Positions 47,242 through 59,220 of a stretch of 64,000 bases of DNA are shown piece by piece (positions within the stretch are counted from its first letter, which is position 1; every line of letters starts with the position of its first letter). The DNA comes from Varroa destructor (lineage: Eukaryota; Arthropoda; Arachnida; Mesostigmata; Varroidae): assembly GCF_002443255.2 (NCBI RefSeq), contig NW_019211454.1, forward strand, positions 27,233,565-27,297,564, in the 5' to 3' direction. The position numbers and the translations under genes are program-made. A model generated the notes under the pieces. It was not told where the DNA came from. It saw only the letters and a program-made list of their open reading frames with translations, and searched no databases.

Positions 47242-49328
47242 GTAAGCAATGTTAACATAGCGAAATATAAAAGAATGTATCTTTCGTCTAAAATGTGGAC
47301 GTTTGAAAAGTTTGCGACTGTTGTTGAGGAAACTAATTAATAGGATCTTTTAGCATAACAGATTTTTCTCAGACTGCGCGTAGATTTCATTCTGATTTAG
47401 CCGATTCCTTATTCTGTGTCAGTGACCCTGTCACGATTCTTTTTCCACTAATTGGTTACCTTTGTTAGAAAAAATGTCCATCAACGTACTGAATCTATGC
47501 TGCTATAGAAAAAATCAAAACTCGGAAAGTGATTATTCATTGAATTAATAATTTAATTCATTTACCGAGCAGCTGATGAACAGAATGTTTCTTTCTTTAC
47601 CTAATAAACATTTCGTCTTAAACGTTTCACAAATTTTAAGCAATAATACAGCCAACTTACCCAAGCTACGTTCGACAGAGAGTGACACGGTCACGACATG
47701 TGACGTGTTCGATAGGAAAGAAATCAGCTAAGCAGAATTACCATCGATTCAAATGATCGTAGGAACACCCATACGGACACATTAACAACAATAGGCGACA
47801 TCATCTATTTCTTTTTCTACAACTACTTTTTGATAGCAACTGGTGCGTGAACTAATGTGAACTAAATAATGGTAAAATTAGAAATTAAAGGTATGCACAA
47901 TGAGTGTTTAAGCATCGAAAGCGAGGCGCCATAGTTTGAATGAGACCGTCAACAGAAATATACTAGGTAATTTTAATTTGCTGTGAACGAAATGGGGCGT
48001 GGTAAGAATCACACAATTTTTTAGCATAGGAAAATTTGCTTTTTAATTTTGATATTATTGGAGTTTTAATCGTCTTTAGATGTATACGGATTTTCTAGCT
48101 GGTGCAATTTCGATCGCTCGATTCATTGACTGCGTTCCAAAACGGAGGAGTCTTCGCATCGGCGAGCCATATCTTTGTTTTTTTTTTTTTTTATAGTTCA
48201 TGAGAGTTCAACCGAGTTATAAAGATGCAAAATAACCAATTCTATTCTCAATCACAGTTCAATCATCAGAGTCTCGGAGCTAGATTTTCAGGAACCGGCT
48301 GAAAAGCAAACTGCGTTGCATAAAAGTTTTTACGTTGGACCATTACGTGGCCATCTTGGGCCAAACTGAAGTAGCTTTATGCCTATAGGCGACTGTATAA
48401 AAGCAAACACTATCATTTGATCAGGAATCGTTTTCGAATACTCATACGCATAGTGCGTACGTAAGTACGCCATTAGGTACACACACATCAGGACAAAGTG
48501 AGAGATCATCTTATCTGGTCTGTTGTGTACTAGCTTTAACGTTGTTTTCAAAAGATTGTGTTACGGTTTTTTTATCATTCTTAAAATAAAATACAACACC
48601 CGAAGTTGAGCCATGTGCAAGCTCTTTTCTGTCTGTCCACGACAGCTTGACCTAGCTCGCTTGAAAGTTCATGCAGCTCGGAGTTTAGCGTCCAGGGTTA
48701 TCGGACCAGGGCAGATAATACGTTATCTACGTTGCTCAAGATCGTGGCCCTCCCTGGAAAGATGAGCGCTTTCCATAGCTTCACTGAATGACAGGCTTTT
48801 CTGAATAAAGCATTTAGTGATCCCTGTAACTCCATATCGAGCCGAACGTAGAGGTATCTTTAAGTTCTCTTTTCTAGAAAATTAATGAATCGCTGTAGAT
48901 TAAATTAGCCCACAAAATAGGTTAGGTTCTGGGGAGCACACTGGTATGATTTGTTTGCCTCGTGGCAACAGTGGCTCCAACGACCTTGTTTGGTTTGTCC
49001 TAGAGTATGCAAATTACGATGCCTTACATAGTAATCTTTGAATGGGACCAACAAAGCTTAAATTTAGACTCTACCTGCAGAAACACCCTCGAAGCTTCGT
49101 CGTGTTCATGATCTTAGAAGACATATATGCCATTTTACATACGGAGTGAGACATCGGTTAGTGTATTCTATTAGTACACATGGAATGATTCCCAGCAACG
49201 TTAAGGTCTATTTATTTATGTACTCAAAAGGTCTGCCAGTCCCTGGTATCAGCATACTATTCTTAGTATTTCGTCTATTGCTGTGAATGCTAGAAATAGT
49301 CGCGTAACCAGTGCAGTTGTCCACTCAG
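47242..49328. other. AT-rich non-coding stretch
   Basis: A poly-T run lies at about 48177-48192. A tRNA-like B-box string near 48705 was not convincing. Nothing else recognised. Confidence 0.45.
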
Positions 49329-49482
49329 TCCGTATCTGAATTACCTGGCAATGTAAACGACACAACGTATTTTTACACGGGGGTGTATTCCGTTACCGGT
49401 CCTCGGGCAGCAACCTATAATCTGGGTGGCGTTTGGCTAACACTCTTACATAAGCCGACCTCAGTGCCATCTTTTGCGCCAG
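49329..49482 (+). CDS. Candidate internal coding exon
   Basis: An acceptor (gttgtccactcag) and donor (GCGCCAG|GTAACG) bound 154 open bases, 51 codons plus one. The residues suggest a beta-rich extracellular domain (SELPGNVNDTTYFYTGVYSV, then GPRAATYNLGGVWLTLLHK). The pyrimidine tract is only moderate and no partner exon was found. No family recognised. Confidence 0.28.
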
Positions 49483-49579
49483 GTAACGATTCGCTCAAAA
49501 CAACTACGGAAAGGCATATATACGTTTTATGCTCGTTAACAAGCTGACCGCACCTGAGCATGCCTACAATAGGAAAGTC

Positions 49580-49790
49580 GTTAATACGAAATACACGAAA
49601 ATATATACTGCTATGACTGCTAGCGCCAGCTTTATTGCGTAACGCCTACAGACGTGTCCTAGATTACCTAGATGCAAATGCTGTTTTCTGTAAATAAGGA
49701 CGCTTTCTTTCGCAGTAAAAATAAACTCACTCCTTTTCATGAGTAGTAAGCTGTTCAACGATATCGTGAGTCCGACAGGCGCACACAAAC
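49580..49790 (-). pseudogene. LINE ORF1 zinc-knuckle scrap
   Basis: The minus-strand frame contains VLIYRKQHLHLGNLGHVCRR. It fits the ORF1 pattern of LINEs I know from ticks, in which L-Y-R-R-Q precedes a C-x-x-C-x-x-x-G-H-x-x-x-x-C knuckle. Here the first two cysteines and the last one are lost, while the G-x-L-G-H core remains. The frame continues into a hydrophobic tail that does not fit ORF1 and is probably chance. Confidence 0.42.
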
Positions 49791-51868
49791 AAACATTTTG
49801 CTATCTACCAGATCAAATTAATACAGCGTTCGATATTGCCCGGTATCGGCGTCAATTAGATTTTAAAAAGTGGCGCGCTACAAGTGTGAGATCTTCAAAT
49901 GAATTGAAAAGATGACCAACTATAAGCCTATCGTAATTAGAATTGTTAGTTGTCTACAACATTATCTATATATGAACAAGTACACATTTGCTTTGAAGCC
50001 TCGTTGCGGATCGTCGCGTTTCACTATCGTGTTTTAGCGAGTGATCTCCCACCATTTATTGACGGCTACCATAGAATTCAATTTCAATCGAATCAGCTGA
50101 ATATCGATCGACTTCTCAACAGAAAATGTTGTTTTTGCAATAGTCAACCAAATGTTTGGCAAAAAATACGTGTCGTAAAATTCAAAGAACTTTTCCCGTA
50201 TTAAGTACACAACTTCTCACTGCGTTTGTTGTTTCTTGGCGAGAATACTAAATTCCACTTTCTATGGCGGATATGGTGAACGATTTATTGGTGGAAACGA
50301 CGTAACGCAAGACCATCGTACCGAATTTCGATATTTGGTGACATCGTAGCTCGTGCAACTATTAGATTATCGCGGTCAGCAACGTACCCGTATGCTACTT
50401 AACAGAGGTCTATATGGCCAGAAAAGCGAGCCCTGGAATTTTAAAGGTTTTGAATTCATTGGTTAAGTGCTACACGTATCCTAAGTTTGCTTTATAGCGT
50501 TGGCTTTATACGCTATGATAACAAAAGGAGAAGATAGGATTTCGGAGGAGAAAAATACTGCTATGTATTTTTGGCATTACAACAATTTCGTATGAACTTT
50601 CTATGCGATCTGCGTTCTATTATCGGCCTTTTGAGGCCGGTACAACAACGAGCAAGCAAATAATTATTCAAATATATTTTTATGGTCTAAAAAAAATGAA
50701 AACCATATAAAAATTAAGGACTCACTGACTAGTCAATGGAGTAACTTGAAAATAATTAAATATATGAATGCTATGGAGGCGGCATTATATGAGTGACTAA
50801 TGCGCATCTTGTCAGGTGCGTTGCTGGGAGCTGGGAATCTCTCAAATCTCAGCATTGGCAAAAATGACTACAAACAATTAGTGATTAGAAGGAATTAATT
50901 AAAAAAAGGTAAGCAAACATATGTTAAGGTTTATAGTTGCATATATGGCAGCCATTTTGTTTTATATGTCTGATGGTAAAGTTCTTTTGCTAATGAAAGC
51001 GTGTCCTATGCAATGAACAGCAGCAGCAACAACAACAACGAAACGCTTCCGAGAACTTGTTCACACAGAAATATTAAATTAAAATATTAAATGTCGAGGT
51101 CTTCTTTTTTTGTACGTGTATATATATATATTAAAAAACCGAGGCATGCCACGGTCTTTAATACACTTTAATACATATATAACGTTTGTGATAATACCGA
51201 TACCTAAGATAGGAAGAAAAGTAGTTTATATATACGCCGAACATGCTCTGTTAGCACGGAATTTGCACGCGATTTGTACGTCTTTTATCGTCTCGCCATA
51301 TATAAGGATAATAACATTATAACCGCATATTGACTAATACCTCACTAGCATAGCTTCGCCAAAGACCTCATCGATGGAAAAGATTTTTATAAAGCAAGCT
51401 ACGTCAAGGCTGCATCTGAATAGTTTTACGCATCTAATCGTGACAGGTGAACGATCCATAAAAGCCATTAGTAGAATTCTAATTGAAATATGAAAAAAAT
51501 GATCAGTAATTTGATGAAATGCATGACTAAGACAGTTACTCCGTTACATTTAACGTATGCGGCGTTTTCCTGCCCGTCCGTAAATAGGTCGAAAGTACAT
51601 CTTGAACCGTAGCTGAATTTGGCAATCGTTTTCCAGTTGCATGTATCAGATCAACACTCCTTTCAGTCAGAATCGCGACAAGGCGGAAACGTGTGCCATA
51701 GTCTGCGTAAAATGGTTACTGATCGTTTTTTGAACGCCGTATTGTTGCTAATAGGCTATTGTCACATAGGTGCAATATCACTGAAACCTAACCTAACCGA
51801 ACCTTCTTTATTGTCAGGCTGCAAGAGAAGCAGTTGAACGCTGTGGTATTTTGAAATCGAGAGCCCCA

Positions 51869-51909
<41 letters not shown>

Positions 51910-54018
51910 TTCATAGCAAAACAGGAAAGCTTACTTAGATACTGTTGTTAGTCAACGCGTACTTAAGTCTGATTCAAATTGAAAAAAAAAAGCGTCGTAA
52001 GTTTTTAAAAGAGCGGTTCTTGGGGAAGGGTAGAGTTACAGGCCGCTAACTCTTCATTAGACGATATCAGCCAGCCGAGGGTCACAAAAGGGATTCAGAT
52101 CTAATAAAGAGTACCTCGTTAAAACGGATAATGGAGCATTTTCATTGTATTATTTACATTGATTGCTATATCCTCCTTGCAAAAAGATTAATCTTTTAAC
52201 TAGATTAAACTGGGTACGCACACATTCTGTCGAATCTATCCCAAGATAGGTGGAATGGCCTTTACTAGCGACCCAGCGATATACCCGAAATAGGGCACCA
52301 ACGAGTGATTATAGACACTCACTAATGCGCAAGCAGGAAGAATTAAGTGGCGTGTCCCTGATTCCATTTTGAACTCGGTTTGGCATTCAGCTGGCTGGAG
52401 TCAAAATAAGCGACGGAGTCTAAAGCATTTTGCGAACCTCGAGTGAATTTCTGGGTTGCAATACGAACCAGCCTTCTGAAGGCCGCATCATGTGTAAAAA
52501 TTTTCAACTACACCATTTCCCGTAACAGGAGTTTAAATAGCAACAATTGGTCTCTAAATAGCTGCGCATACCTCTACTGCCTGTCCCATATACCGTTCGT
52601 ATTCGTACTGCTTATATGACCATGCGCAAATCAGTAGTGACTTGAATTGTTACTAGTTTATCCAGCTTGAGCTGTTAATCGCTCGCTTTACCGCCAAACG
52701 AAAAAAAACTTGCGTCTCGGCGTACCTTGTAACTTTAACAAAAACTTGGAAAACTCAAACGAGTGTTTACAGACGTCAAATTCACACAATTTACACGCTT
52801 CGCGCCAGGAGAAGAAATTGTACCATGTTAAAATTGCTGTTCTTATCTAATTCTATAGATAGCTTCACCTCACCCTATTAGCTAATTTGGTGGAAATACA
52901 GAACCAGAACAAAGCGAATAAATTATCTTTATGCGTCCCCTTTACAAATCGCTAATTTCTAAAAGCGGAAGTGCTGTGCTGTTCTATCGTCATCCTCCTG
53001 CTTTTCAGCGCTTGTAATAACGCTTGTTTTCTATGTTGATCCAACACTTTGGCTCCTTTCTCTGACATAAATCAGCAAAAAATATCGCTTCGTGGAAAAT
53101 AGGAATGATCTCGACACTGCTCTGTGAAAACCGTTAGACGTTTTACGAGGAAACGAGATGATGCGCAGTATTCACCAAGCATACGGTAAGGATCTTCTAG
53201 GAAAGCAGCAAGGCACTTCGAGCTGCTGCTATAATTTTATGTATGTTCTATGAGTATATGTTCTCCCTACTTTGAGGGGGTACGGGCATAACAGCTACCA
53301 TTTAACGGCCTGTTGCTTATGGTAACAAGGCCTACAAATGGAAAAACATAGTAGTTCTTCATCCCACAGGTGTTTGCCTAGGGCAACAAAAAACAATAAT
53401 AGCTAATAATAATAGTCATTGTTTTATATCTGTCGTAAAATTTAGAAGATGTTTGCACAGTTACTCTGCTTTGTTCTCCACTTACCGTCTAAATATTAAA
53501 GTAGCTCGTCCAAGTGTCAACGTTGACTATTCTAGTTTTACTATGAGTATTATTATAGTTTTGGCCGTCGTTATTGATTCGGTATTTCTTCACTACAATC
53601 GTAAAGAAGCTGCCGACAGCAGGGTCTCTATTGCTCACAAACTTATTGCCATATCCGTTTTTTTTCTCTTACATTCTTCACTGAGCCGCACGACCTTTAG
53701 GATCACTAGATAAACCCATGTTAGTAGTCGCTCTGCATGTGCCGCGCAGGGAGGCCCAGCTAAGGTGCTTTTCTATTTATAACGACATCAATCTTCTTCA
53801 ATTATTACTAGCATTATTAAATAAATCGCATCATCCTATGTAAAAAATAGAAATTCGCGATTTAATGTAGGCCTTGTAAGCGGATTGCATGATGATAAAA
53901 GCCAACCCTTCTACCCGAAAGCAAACATCTTCAAGTATTGCTGCTTCTAAATTAGAACCGTTCGACTTTTTTACCTTGCCATTGAGCTAGTCACGTGTGC
54001 ACGCAAAATACCTTGCAG
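49791..54018. other. Long stretch without a supported gene
   Basis: Mostly AT-rich. Holds a CAG/CAA run at about 51018-51040 and TA repeats at 51873-51907. A 58-codon plus frame (about 51146-51322) and a 72-codon frame (51619-51837) are open without splice or polyadenylation support. Confidence 0.4.
51873..51907. repeat. TA microsatellite
   Basis: About 17 TA units. Confidence 0.95.
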
Positions 54019-54205
54019 ATGATACTAAATATCTCCAGAAAATGGCATACACCTATGAAGGCCCCGGTGGAAGCCAACGATGGCGACAACTCAAGCGTTT
54101 ATACGCACAAAGCCAGGCACGAGAGCACGTATTCATCATGCATGGAATTGGTTATGGTTCGAGAGACTAAACAAATGCAAGGGTTGACAAATGACATAAA
54201 ACATA
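54019..54205 (+). CDS. Candidate coding exon
   Basis: An acceptor (aaaataccttgcag) is followed directly by ATG, and the frame stays open for 62 codons plus one base to a good donor (AAACATA|GTAAGTG). The residues are mixed polar (KAPVEANDGDNSSVYTHKA and ELVMVRETKQMQGLTND). A second frame across the same bases is open for 58 codons from a stop, so the true frame is not certain. The unspliced ORF runs to 54297. No family recognised. Confidence 0.27.
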
Positions 54206-55435
54206 GTAAGTGGGTCCGATCGGCATTATGTTATTACTTTATGATTATTACTTATTTAGCTAGTAGGAATAAAAATGTTAGATTTTCGTCCATGTAACAC
54301 TCGTATCCGATTCTATAGTGTTCTGTTATAGCGAACACAGGAACCTTTTTTCTGTAATGTGTGAGATGCGGATTCTGAATACTTATTCCTCTGTTAACTG
54401 AAGTTCTGGATTCAGCCAACAATTTCTGTTGTCAGCACATCAGTAATGCCTACATCAATCACTGCATGGTTTTTGCAGGCGCCACTATAGGCCATGGACA
54501 CTGGGGTAACCGGATTGAATAGGCTTAGCTCCAAATCTGGGCTAACTTGTTGTCACCTTCTTCGAAGAGGTAGCGTCGCAATTAACCTCGTTCTATCAAC
54601 GCGTCGACTTTAATTAGAAATGCACTTATTAATTTCCAATGTCACTCGGTCGATATGAGCCCCAATAAGGGTAAATCGCGTGGCGGGCTATTTAGTTTCG
54701 AGGACATGGAAGATGCGTTCCTTATATTGGCTGCGGACGCTAGGTTTGACAGTGACCTTAACTAAGGACAACATCGTTCTTTGTAATTACCTGTGCGGTA
54801 CTGGCAGAAATTTGGAGCAGTGGGCAACTAACTAAAAAATTACTGTTATCAGCGCTTACGTTTAGTTATTATACATTGTTTATTCAGTTTAACTTCAAAT
54901 ATCTTTTACTTGTTCCAACTGCATGTACCTATATATATATATATATATACTGCATGGCCGATATGATTTAATGAGGAAAGCATAAACGTTAATTATGTTT
55001 CGTATTGGCAATGCTATATTCTGATTGGGCTCATAAGCGACCCAACAGAGCAACGATCGAACACATTATTATTAGAATCTGAAATATTAATATATATATA
55101 ATAATAAAATTTAGATCATAGACTGCTTAATCAAACGTATGGCGATAAAGTGCTTCGAACGAGAATCGTTAGCGTAGTTGAGTTGTGCCCAAGAAATGAT
55201 CGTAGAAAACAATTACGTATACGTATGACCCATATACGTAATAATAATAGTAACAATAATAATCTAGATTGGAATGACAGAGAGGAAGGAAAGATTTAGG
55301 ACTCGATTTTATTTCTAACTGATACATTTCTCGACTGAGTTTCCTAATTCTTTTAGCACTACAAATTACACATAGACTCGCATACACCGAAATCACTATT
55401 TAACCGCTTTCTATACGTAGCGAATAGGGTATTCG

Positions 55436-55436
<1 letters not shown>

Positions 55437-55470
<34 letters not shown>
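55437..55470. repeat. TA microsatellite
   Basis: About 17 TA units directly after a short hairpin. Confidence 0.95.
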
Positions 55471-55473
<3 letters not shown>

Positions 55474-55558
55474 AAAAACACAGTGGCAATCTCTTCTACA
55501 ATGAAGGGAGTCAAATTTCTCCCATCTTTTCACCTTCGATTATAATAATAGCGATCCC

Positions 55559-55579
55559 TTTTTTTTTTTTTTTTTTTTT
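55559..55579 (+). repeat. Poly-T tract, 21 bases
   Basis: Uninterrupted thymine run. On the minus strand it is poly-A and could be a retroposon tail, though no body was recognised. Confidence 0.9.
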
Positions 55580-55863
55580 GTATTTTTCGTACGGTTTTGC
55601 AAATTTTTCGTTGCGAAACGATAGGTGCAATTCATGCGCCGATTGTTCATCTTGTACAAATTTAACTACGTCAAATTTGGTATTTCCCTGAGCTTCCCTG
55701 TCCGAATATGTACGTGCTGTAGTTTTAGAATAAATCAGTGCACATGTTAAGTTGAAAGGCTTTCATGTTGAGCAAGATTGAAAAAACGCAACACGTAAGG
55801 TAGGCGATTTAAGCTGACTGGTTTTGGCTAAATAGACGAGTTCGAAATGAGGGACGCGTACGG

Positions 55864-55890
55864 ATAACCAGCTGCTACTAGCTGGTTATT
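55864..55890. other. Perfect hairpin across the stop codon
   Basis: The inverted repeat ataaccagct / agctggttat (10 bp, 6-base loop) covers the last three sense codons, places the first TAG at the stem-loop junction and the second in the loop of the minus-strand gene's mRNA. Confidence 0.6.
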
Positions 55891-58123
55891 CTGTTTATTG
55901 CATTTAGTACACGTTGCCTAACATCATCTATTGAACGTTGTTGGTATCCTGCAATAGTCACCCCGGCATTTGAGCCAGAGCCAGCTAGCGTTGGCATACC
56001 TGGAAGGCAAAAAAACATAATCAGAAATCGGGTACAAACAAAAACGAATTTGCCTACCCCTAGAAGTGGCAGGGTAGAAGGTTGACTAGAAGTACAGCGC
56101 CATAAAGTACTACGTAATATAAGGAACAGCAGCTCATGACAAACACCTCATGAATCTATGATGCAAGCGCACTGGCTGGGTCGCCTGTCAGCCAGTATTC
56201 ACACATTTGGGTCCATCGTGCATGCCCGGAACGCTGAGTTGCGTGTTGTCAAGTGAAGTCTTCATTGCGTCCTCGACACTCACCGGCCACACGTTCAATT
56301 GCCACTCTGTCTGCTCCTGTGTTCCGCCAAGCATGTGAATTATTCCAAACCGCTCTTTTCTTTCCTCCCTTACAAACTGTTCTCAGTAAAAGATTAATGA
56401 GCCATATGTGAATCGTCACCAGATCTTGACGGTATCATTTTAATTTTGCCTTATGATGGTTATGCGTTGTTTTATCCAGGTACAAATATGCCCCATTTTG
56501 GCTAAGCACATCTACGGCCAACAGCGGTACTCTACGAGCGTACCTGTGCTTTTCTCACATGATTTGATGTTAGACCTGGAGAACTCTATCTAAGCTAGCA
56601 ATTCAACATCGTAACAAGTGACAATTTTGAATGTTAGTTGTTACTAGTTCAGCGATCAGGATTTGTCTCTTGACCATCTCTCCGCTTGCTTACATCCAAC
56701 GGTGATATTATATTTGGTGATTTGTTCAGTTAATCATATATAAGTAAATATCTTTGTATATAAAGCATATGATTTATTCTCCTCAAAAATTTCCTTTGCA
56801 TAGTTCGTAAAAGATTATAGTAAAACTTTATTCCAAAAGCTGACTTTATAGCTAAGGTCAGCTTTTGGAATCTAAGAAATAAGAAGGAATTAAGTTTAAG
56901 GAGGTCTCACCAAGGAGTAGAGGGAACACAGATAGCATAAGCGGCGCGACAAGTCCAAGGAAACCGATCAACGGCAGAAACAGTAGAATCGCTATGAGGG
57001 CCGCATCCAATCCACAGGTTTGCCTATGGCCGCTCTTGTCTACGAGATACTTGAACTGTTGTAACTTAACATAGATAAGAACAAGATTATTAACAGTAAC
57101 ATAACATAACTTATAAACGACTCGGAACGGGCCGCGTCGATAAATAATTCACAATTTAAGTTTTACGACTGGTTCTTACGCTCCAAATGATCTTCTCCTA
57201 CTTATTAAGCTAATTTGACCCTATCTCACCGTGTCCAAATGCAGACTGACGTAATAGTAAAAACTGTTAATTTTCGTACGGTAGCAAAAAATGTGATCGT
57301 CATTTGCTTTTTATCTTGCGTTATGATGTCAATTAACGCCTCTTTACTATGACAGTGTGTTATCCGCCGACAGCAATAGACCGTGCTGGTCATCGAAACC
57401 AATCTGTTGATAAATAATCGAGGTGGTAAATCCGTTTTCGATAGCGACGTCCGCCATTTTATGTTAGAATTTTAATTTTAGGACCTTGAAGTCCACTTCT
57501 ACGAGCCAAGTCTCGCAGATTATTAACTACAAAATCGCTGAAGTCATTTATTAGGCACGAGACTGAGGCAAGTACCAGTTGTCACTGGATTTAAACAATG
57601 GTATAAAATTGGAAATCTAAATAAAACTTTGAAGGTCGATTTTCAAGTTTGGGTCCTCTTGGATTTTTGTTATGAAGTCTAGACTGCACGTCAGAACGAA
57701 GCAAATGTGTCTAAATATCATCGTCAAAAATAATTTATTAACTTCACTAATTGTGTTTCTTTGCGATTCGAAGATGAAATAGAGGCAGATCCTTTGATGT
57801 CTTTATAAATTCATAGTATGCCAGAGGAAGAAATGAACAGACCTCCTCAAAAAGATGTACTTAACTAATCCTATGATCTTGAAAACCAGTAGTACAATGA
57901 TTCTAGACATGGTATGTCTTGGGTCAGGTGTGTTTGGGACCAGGATACGTGTGTATGTTCAAACAATGCAAACCTTCCGATCCCACTCAGACGATTCATC
58001 AAAATAATCGGGCGTATAGTGGTGGCTGCTTCCTTTTTTGCTGGCCTCTACGCCCAGTAAATGTGTCCATAGGGTCAGCCAGATGACACCCAAGGCCATA
58101 GCTAGCCATCTTCTGAATAGCAT
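55878..58123 (-). CDS. Three-exon gene for a small secreted or membrane protein
   Basis: Exon 1 (58123-57974, 50 codons) starts at ATG and ends AAG|GTTTGC. Exon 2 (57055-56911) lies between a ttacaacag acceptor and CTTG|GTGAGA. Exon 3 (55999-55878) follows a strong ttttgccttccag acceptor and ends TAG TAG. Phases agree at both joins and give 138 residues. Residues 1-27 form a signal peptide (basic start, hydrophobic core, GVEA before the likely cut). A polar, acidic stretch follows (HHYTPDYFDESSEWDRK), then one cysteine (residue 64), a long hydrophobic segment (about 68-98, ALIAILLFLPLIGFLGLVAP) and a polar helical tail (RSIDDVRQRVLNAINRI). Introns are about 0.9 kb. Exon 1's donor is off-consensus at +3. 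Family not recognised. GC-rich sequence upstream to about 58300 may be the promoter. Confidence 0.6.
56830..56871. other. Long perfect hairpin in intron 2
   Basis: Arms of 15 bases (attccaaaagctgac and its exact complement) with a 12-base loop, starting about 40 nt downstream of the intron 2 donor of the minus-strand gene. It is too short for a typical microRNA precursor as it stands. Possible roles include splicing control or a remnant of a small transposon; both are inference. Confidence 0.75.
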
Positions 58124-58530
58124 TATTACTTGCTTGCCACTTTACGACGTTTTGAGTATGTTCGGCTTCTCCTATCCTTTAATTGCACTTCTCCTACTCA
58201 GTAACCGCTAGTCACAGCTGGGTCCACAACCTCCGCCACCGAACGTCGCGACCGGGCCACTCTGATCATTAATGATCTCTCCTAGAGCTCTCGGTCGGAA
58301 CGTGTTTCACATTGTATCGATACACGGGTTCGTTGTTGCATGGAGAACATTTTACCATTCACCATCGGTTTGAATCGTGGCCATAGCGCTTAAAGTAACT
58401 TCATTTATACACTGCTTCTTCGTCTGTAAAGTTGCTCTTCTACATAGCATTATTCTATCGCAGAGGTGAGGGTTAGTGCCACAGTTGAGTATACAACGTG
58501 TTGATTCGACGCCACGTGCCTGTTTCTTCG

Positions 58531-58551
58531 CCCCCCCCCCCCCCCCCCCCC
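58531..58551 (+). repeat. Poly-C tract, 21 bases
   Basis: The longest of three G/C homopolymers in the window, about 400 nt upstream of the minus-strand gene's start codon. Confidence 0.95.
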
Positions 58552-58900
58552 ACAACACATCGTTGTCTTGAAGAAACGAGCTAGTTTCGTCCACCGTGTC
58601 TTCGTTATCGCACCCAGCCCTACTTCACGTTAGCACCCGATGAGTGATTTCCGATTCCAGCAGAGCGTGTCGAAATGCACGCAGTGTCGAACAAATGCAT
58701 CGCCGTTCGTGGCAACGTGTCTAGTTTGTGCGACCTCCCTAAATTCATTGGCTTCTATTTCAGGCACCACTATATAGGCACGCCTATCATCCATTGGAGC
58801 GGTTGCCTATGAAGAGGAGTGCTCTCTTCTACGCCTGTTTCCTTTACCCAACAAGAACAATAGTGTAAGAGAAGAAAAGACGCATCGGAAGTTATCTTAC

Positions 58901-59220
58901 TTCAAACCGTTTTGACGAAGAAGGCCTGTGAACGGACGGGACGAGCTATCTGCGTCCACGGCATTAATTACACCGCCTAAGGCATTTAAAACATTATCAA
59001 GTTCAGTTGCCGTTCGATGGTTCGACCTATATTTGTGATTTGGACGATGCACTAGCAATTCATATGAATGCAACAGTAATATTTCAGTTGTCATTGAAAG
59101 TCTGTTACGTAGCAAATAGGATGACGGTCTGATTAGGCTAGTCTTAGAGAAGCATGCTAACACTGGGTGGCGCGCGCCTAGGTTTTTGATTCGATTGAGC
59201 GAAATATCGATCAGGCACAC
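58901..59220 (-). CDS. Candidate exon upstream of the three-exon gene
   Basis: This minus-strand frame is open from about 59236 down to a strong donor (GGTTTGAA|GTAAGAT) at 58901. Residues look coding: LIDISLNRIKNLGARHPVL, then an ATG-led part (MTTEILLLHSYELLVHRP) and ELDNVLNALGGVINAVDADS near the end. The ATG near 59098 may be a start. The exon leaves two bases, a phase that does not match the ATG-initiated exon 1 of the downstream gene without an extra exon. A small block at about 58355-58435 with acceptor ctatgtag and donor GAATG|GTAAAA would fit that phase. It may therefore be part of the same gene or a separate one. Confidence 0.36.

Larger units (their letters stand above)
54206..55877. 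other. AT-rich; TA arrays, poly-T and hairpins
   Basis: TA runs lie at about 54931-54949 and 55437-55470, the latter abutting a 9-bp hairpin (55418-55438). A 21-base poly-T lies at 55559-55579, and a 10-bp inverted repeat at 55212-55221/55233-55242. Part of 55300-55877 should be the 3' UTR of the minus-strand gene that ends at 55878. A minus-strand AATAAA lies at about 55305. Confidence 0.5.

Noticed and set aside
48640..48720. tRNA-like fragment
   Set aside because: The B-box-like part is imperfect and no A box or stem pairing was seen.
54003..54175. L-A-D-D string resembling a polymerase Y-A-D-D motif
   Set aside because: Surrounding residues do not fit any reverse-transcriptase block, and the alternative frame with splice sites is better.
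58352..58594. Minus-strand frame containing poly-glycine
   Set aside because: Its 5' half is the poly-C tract. Only the last 80 bases might be an exon, noted under the candidate at 58901-59220.
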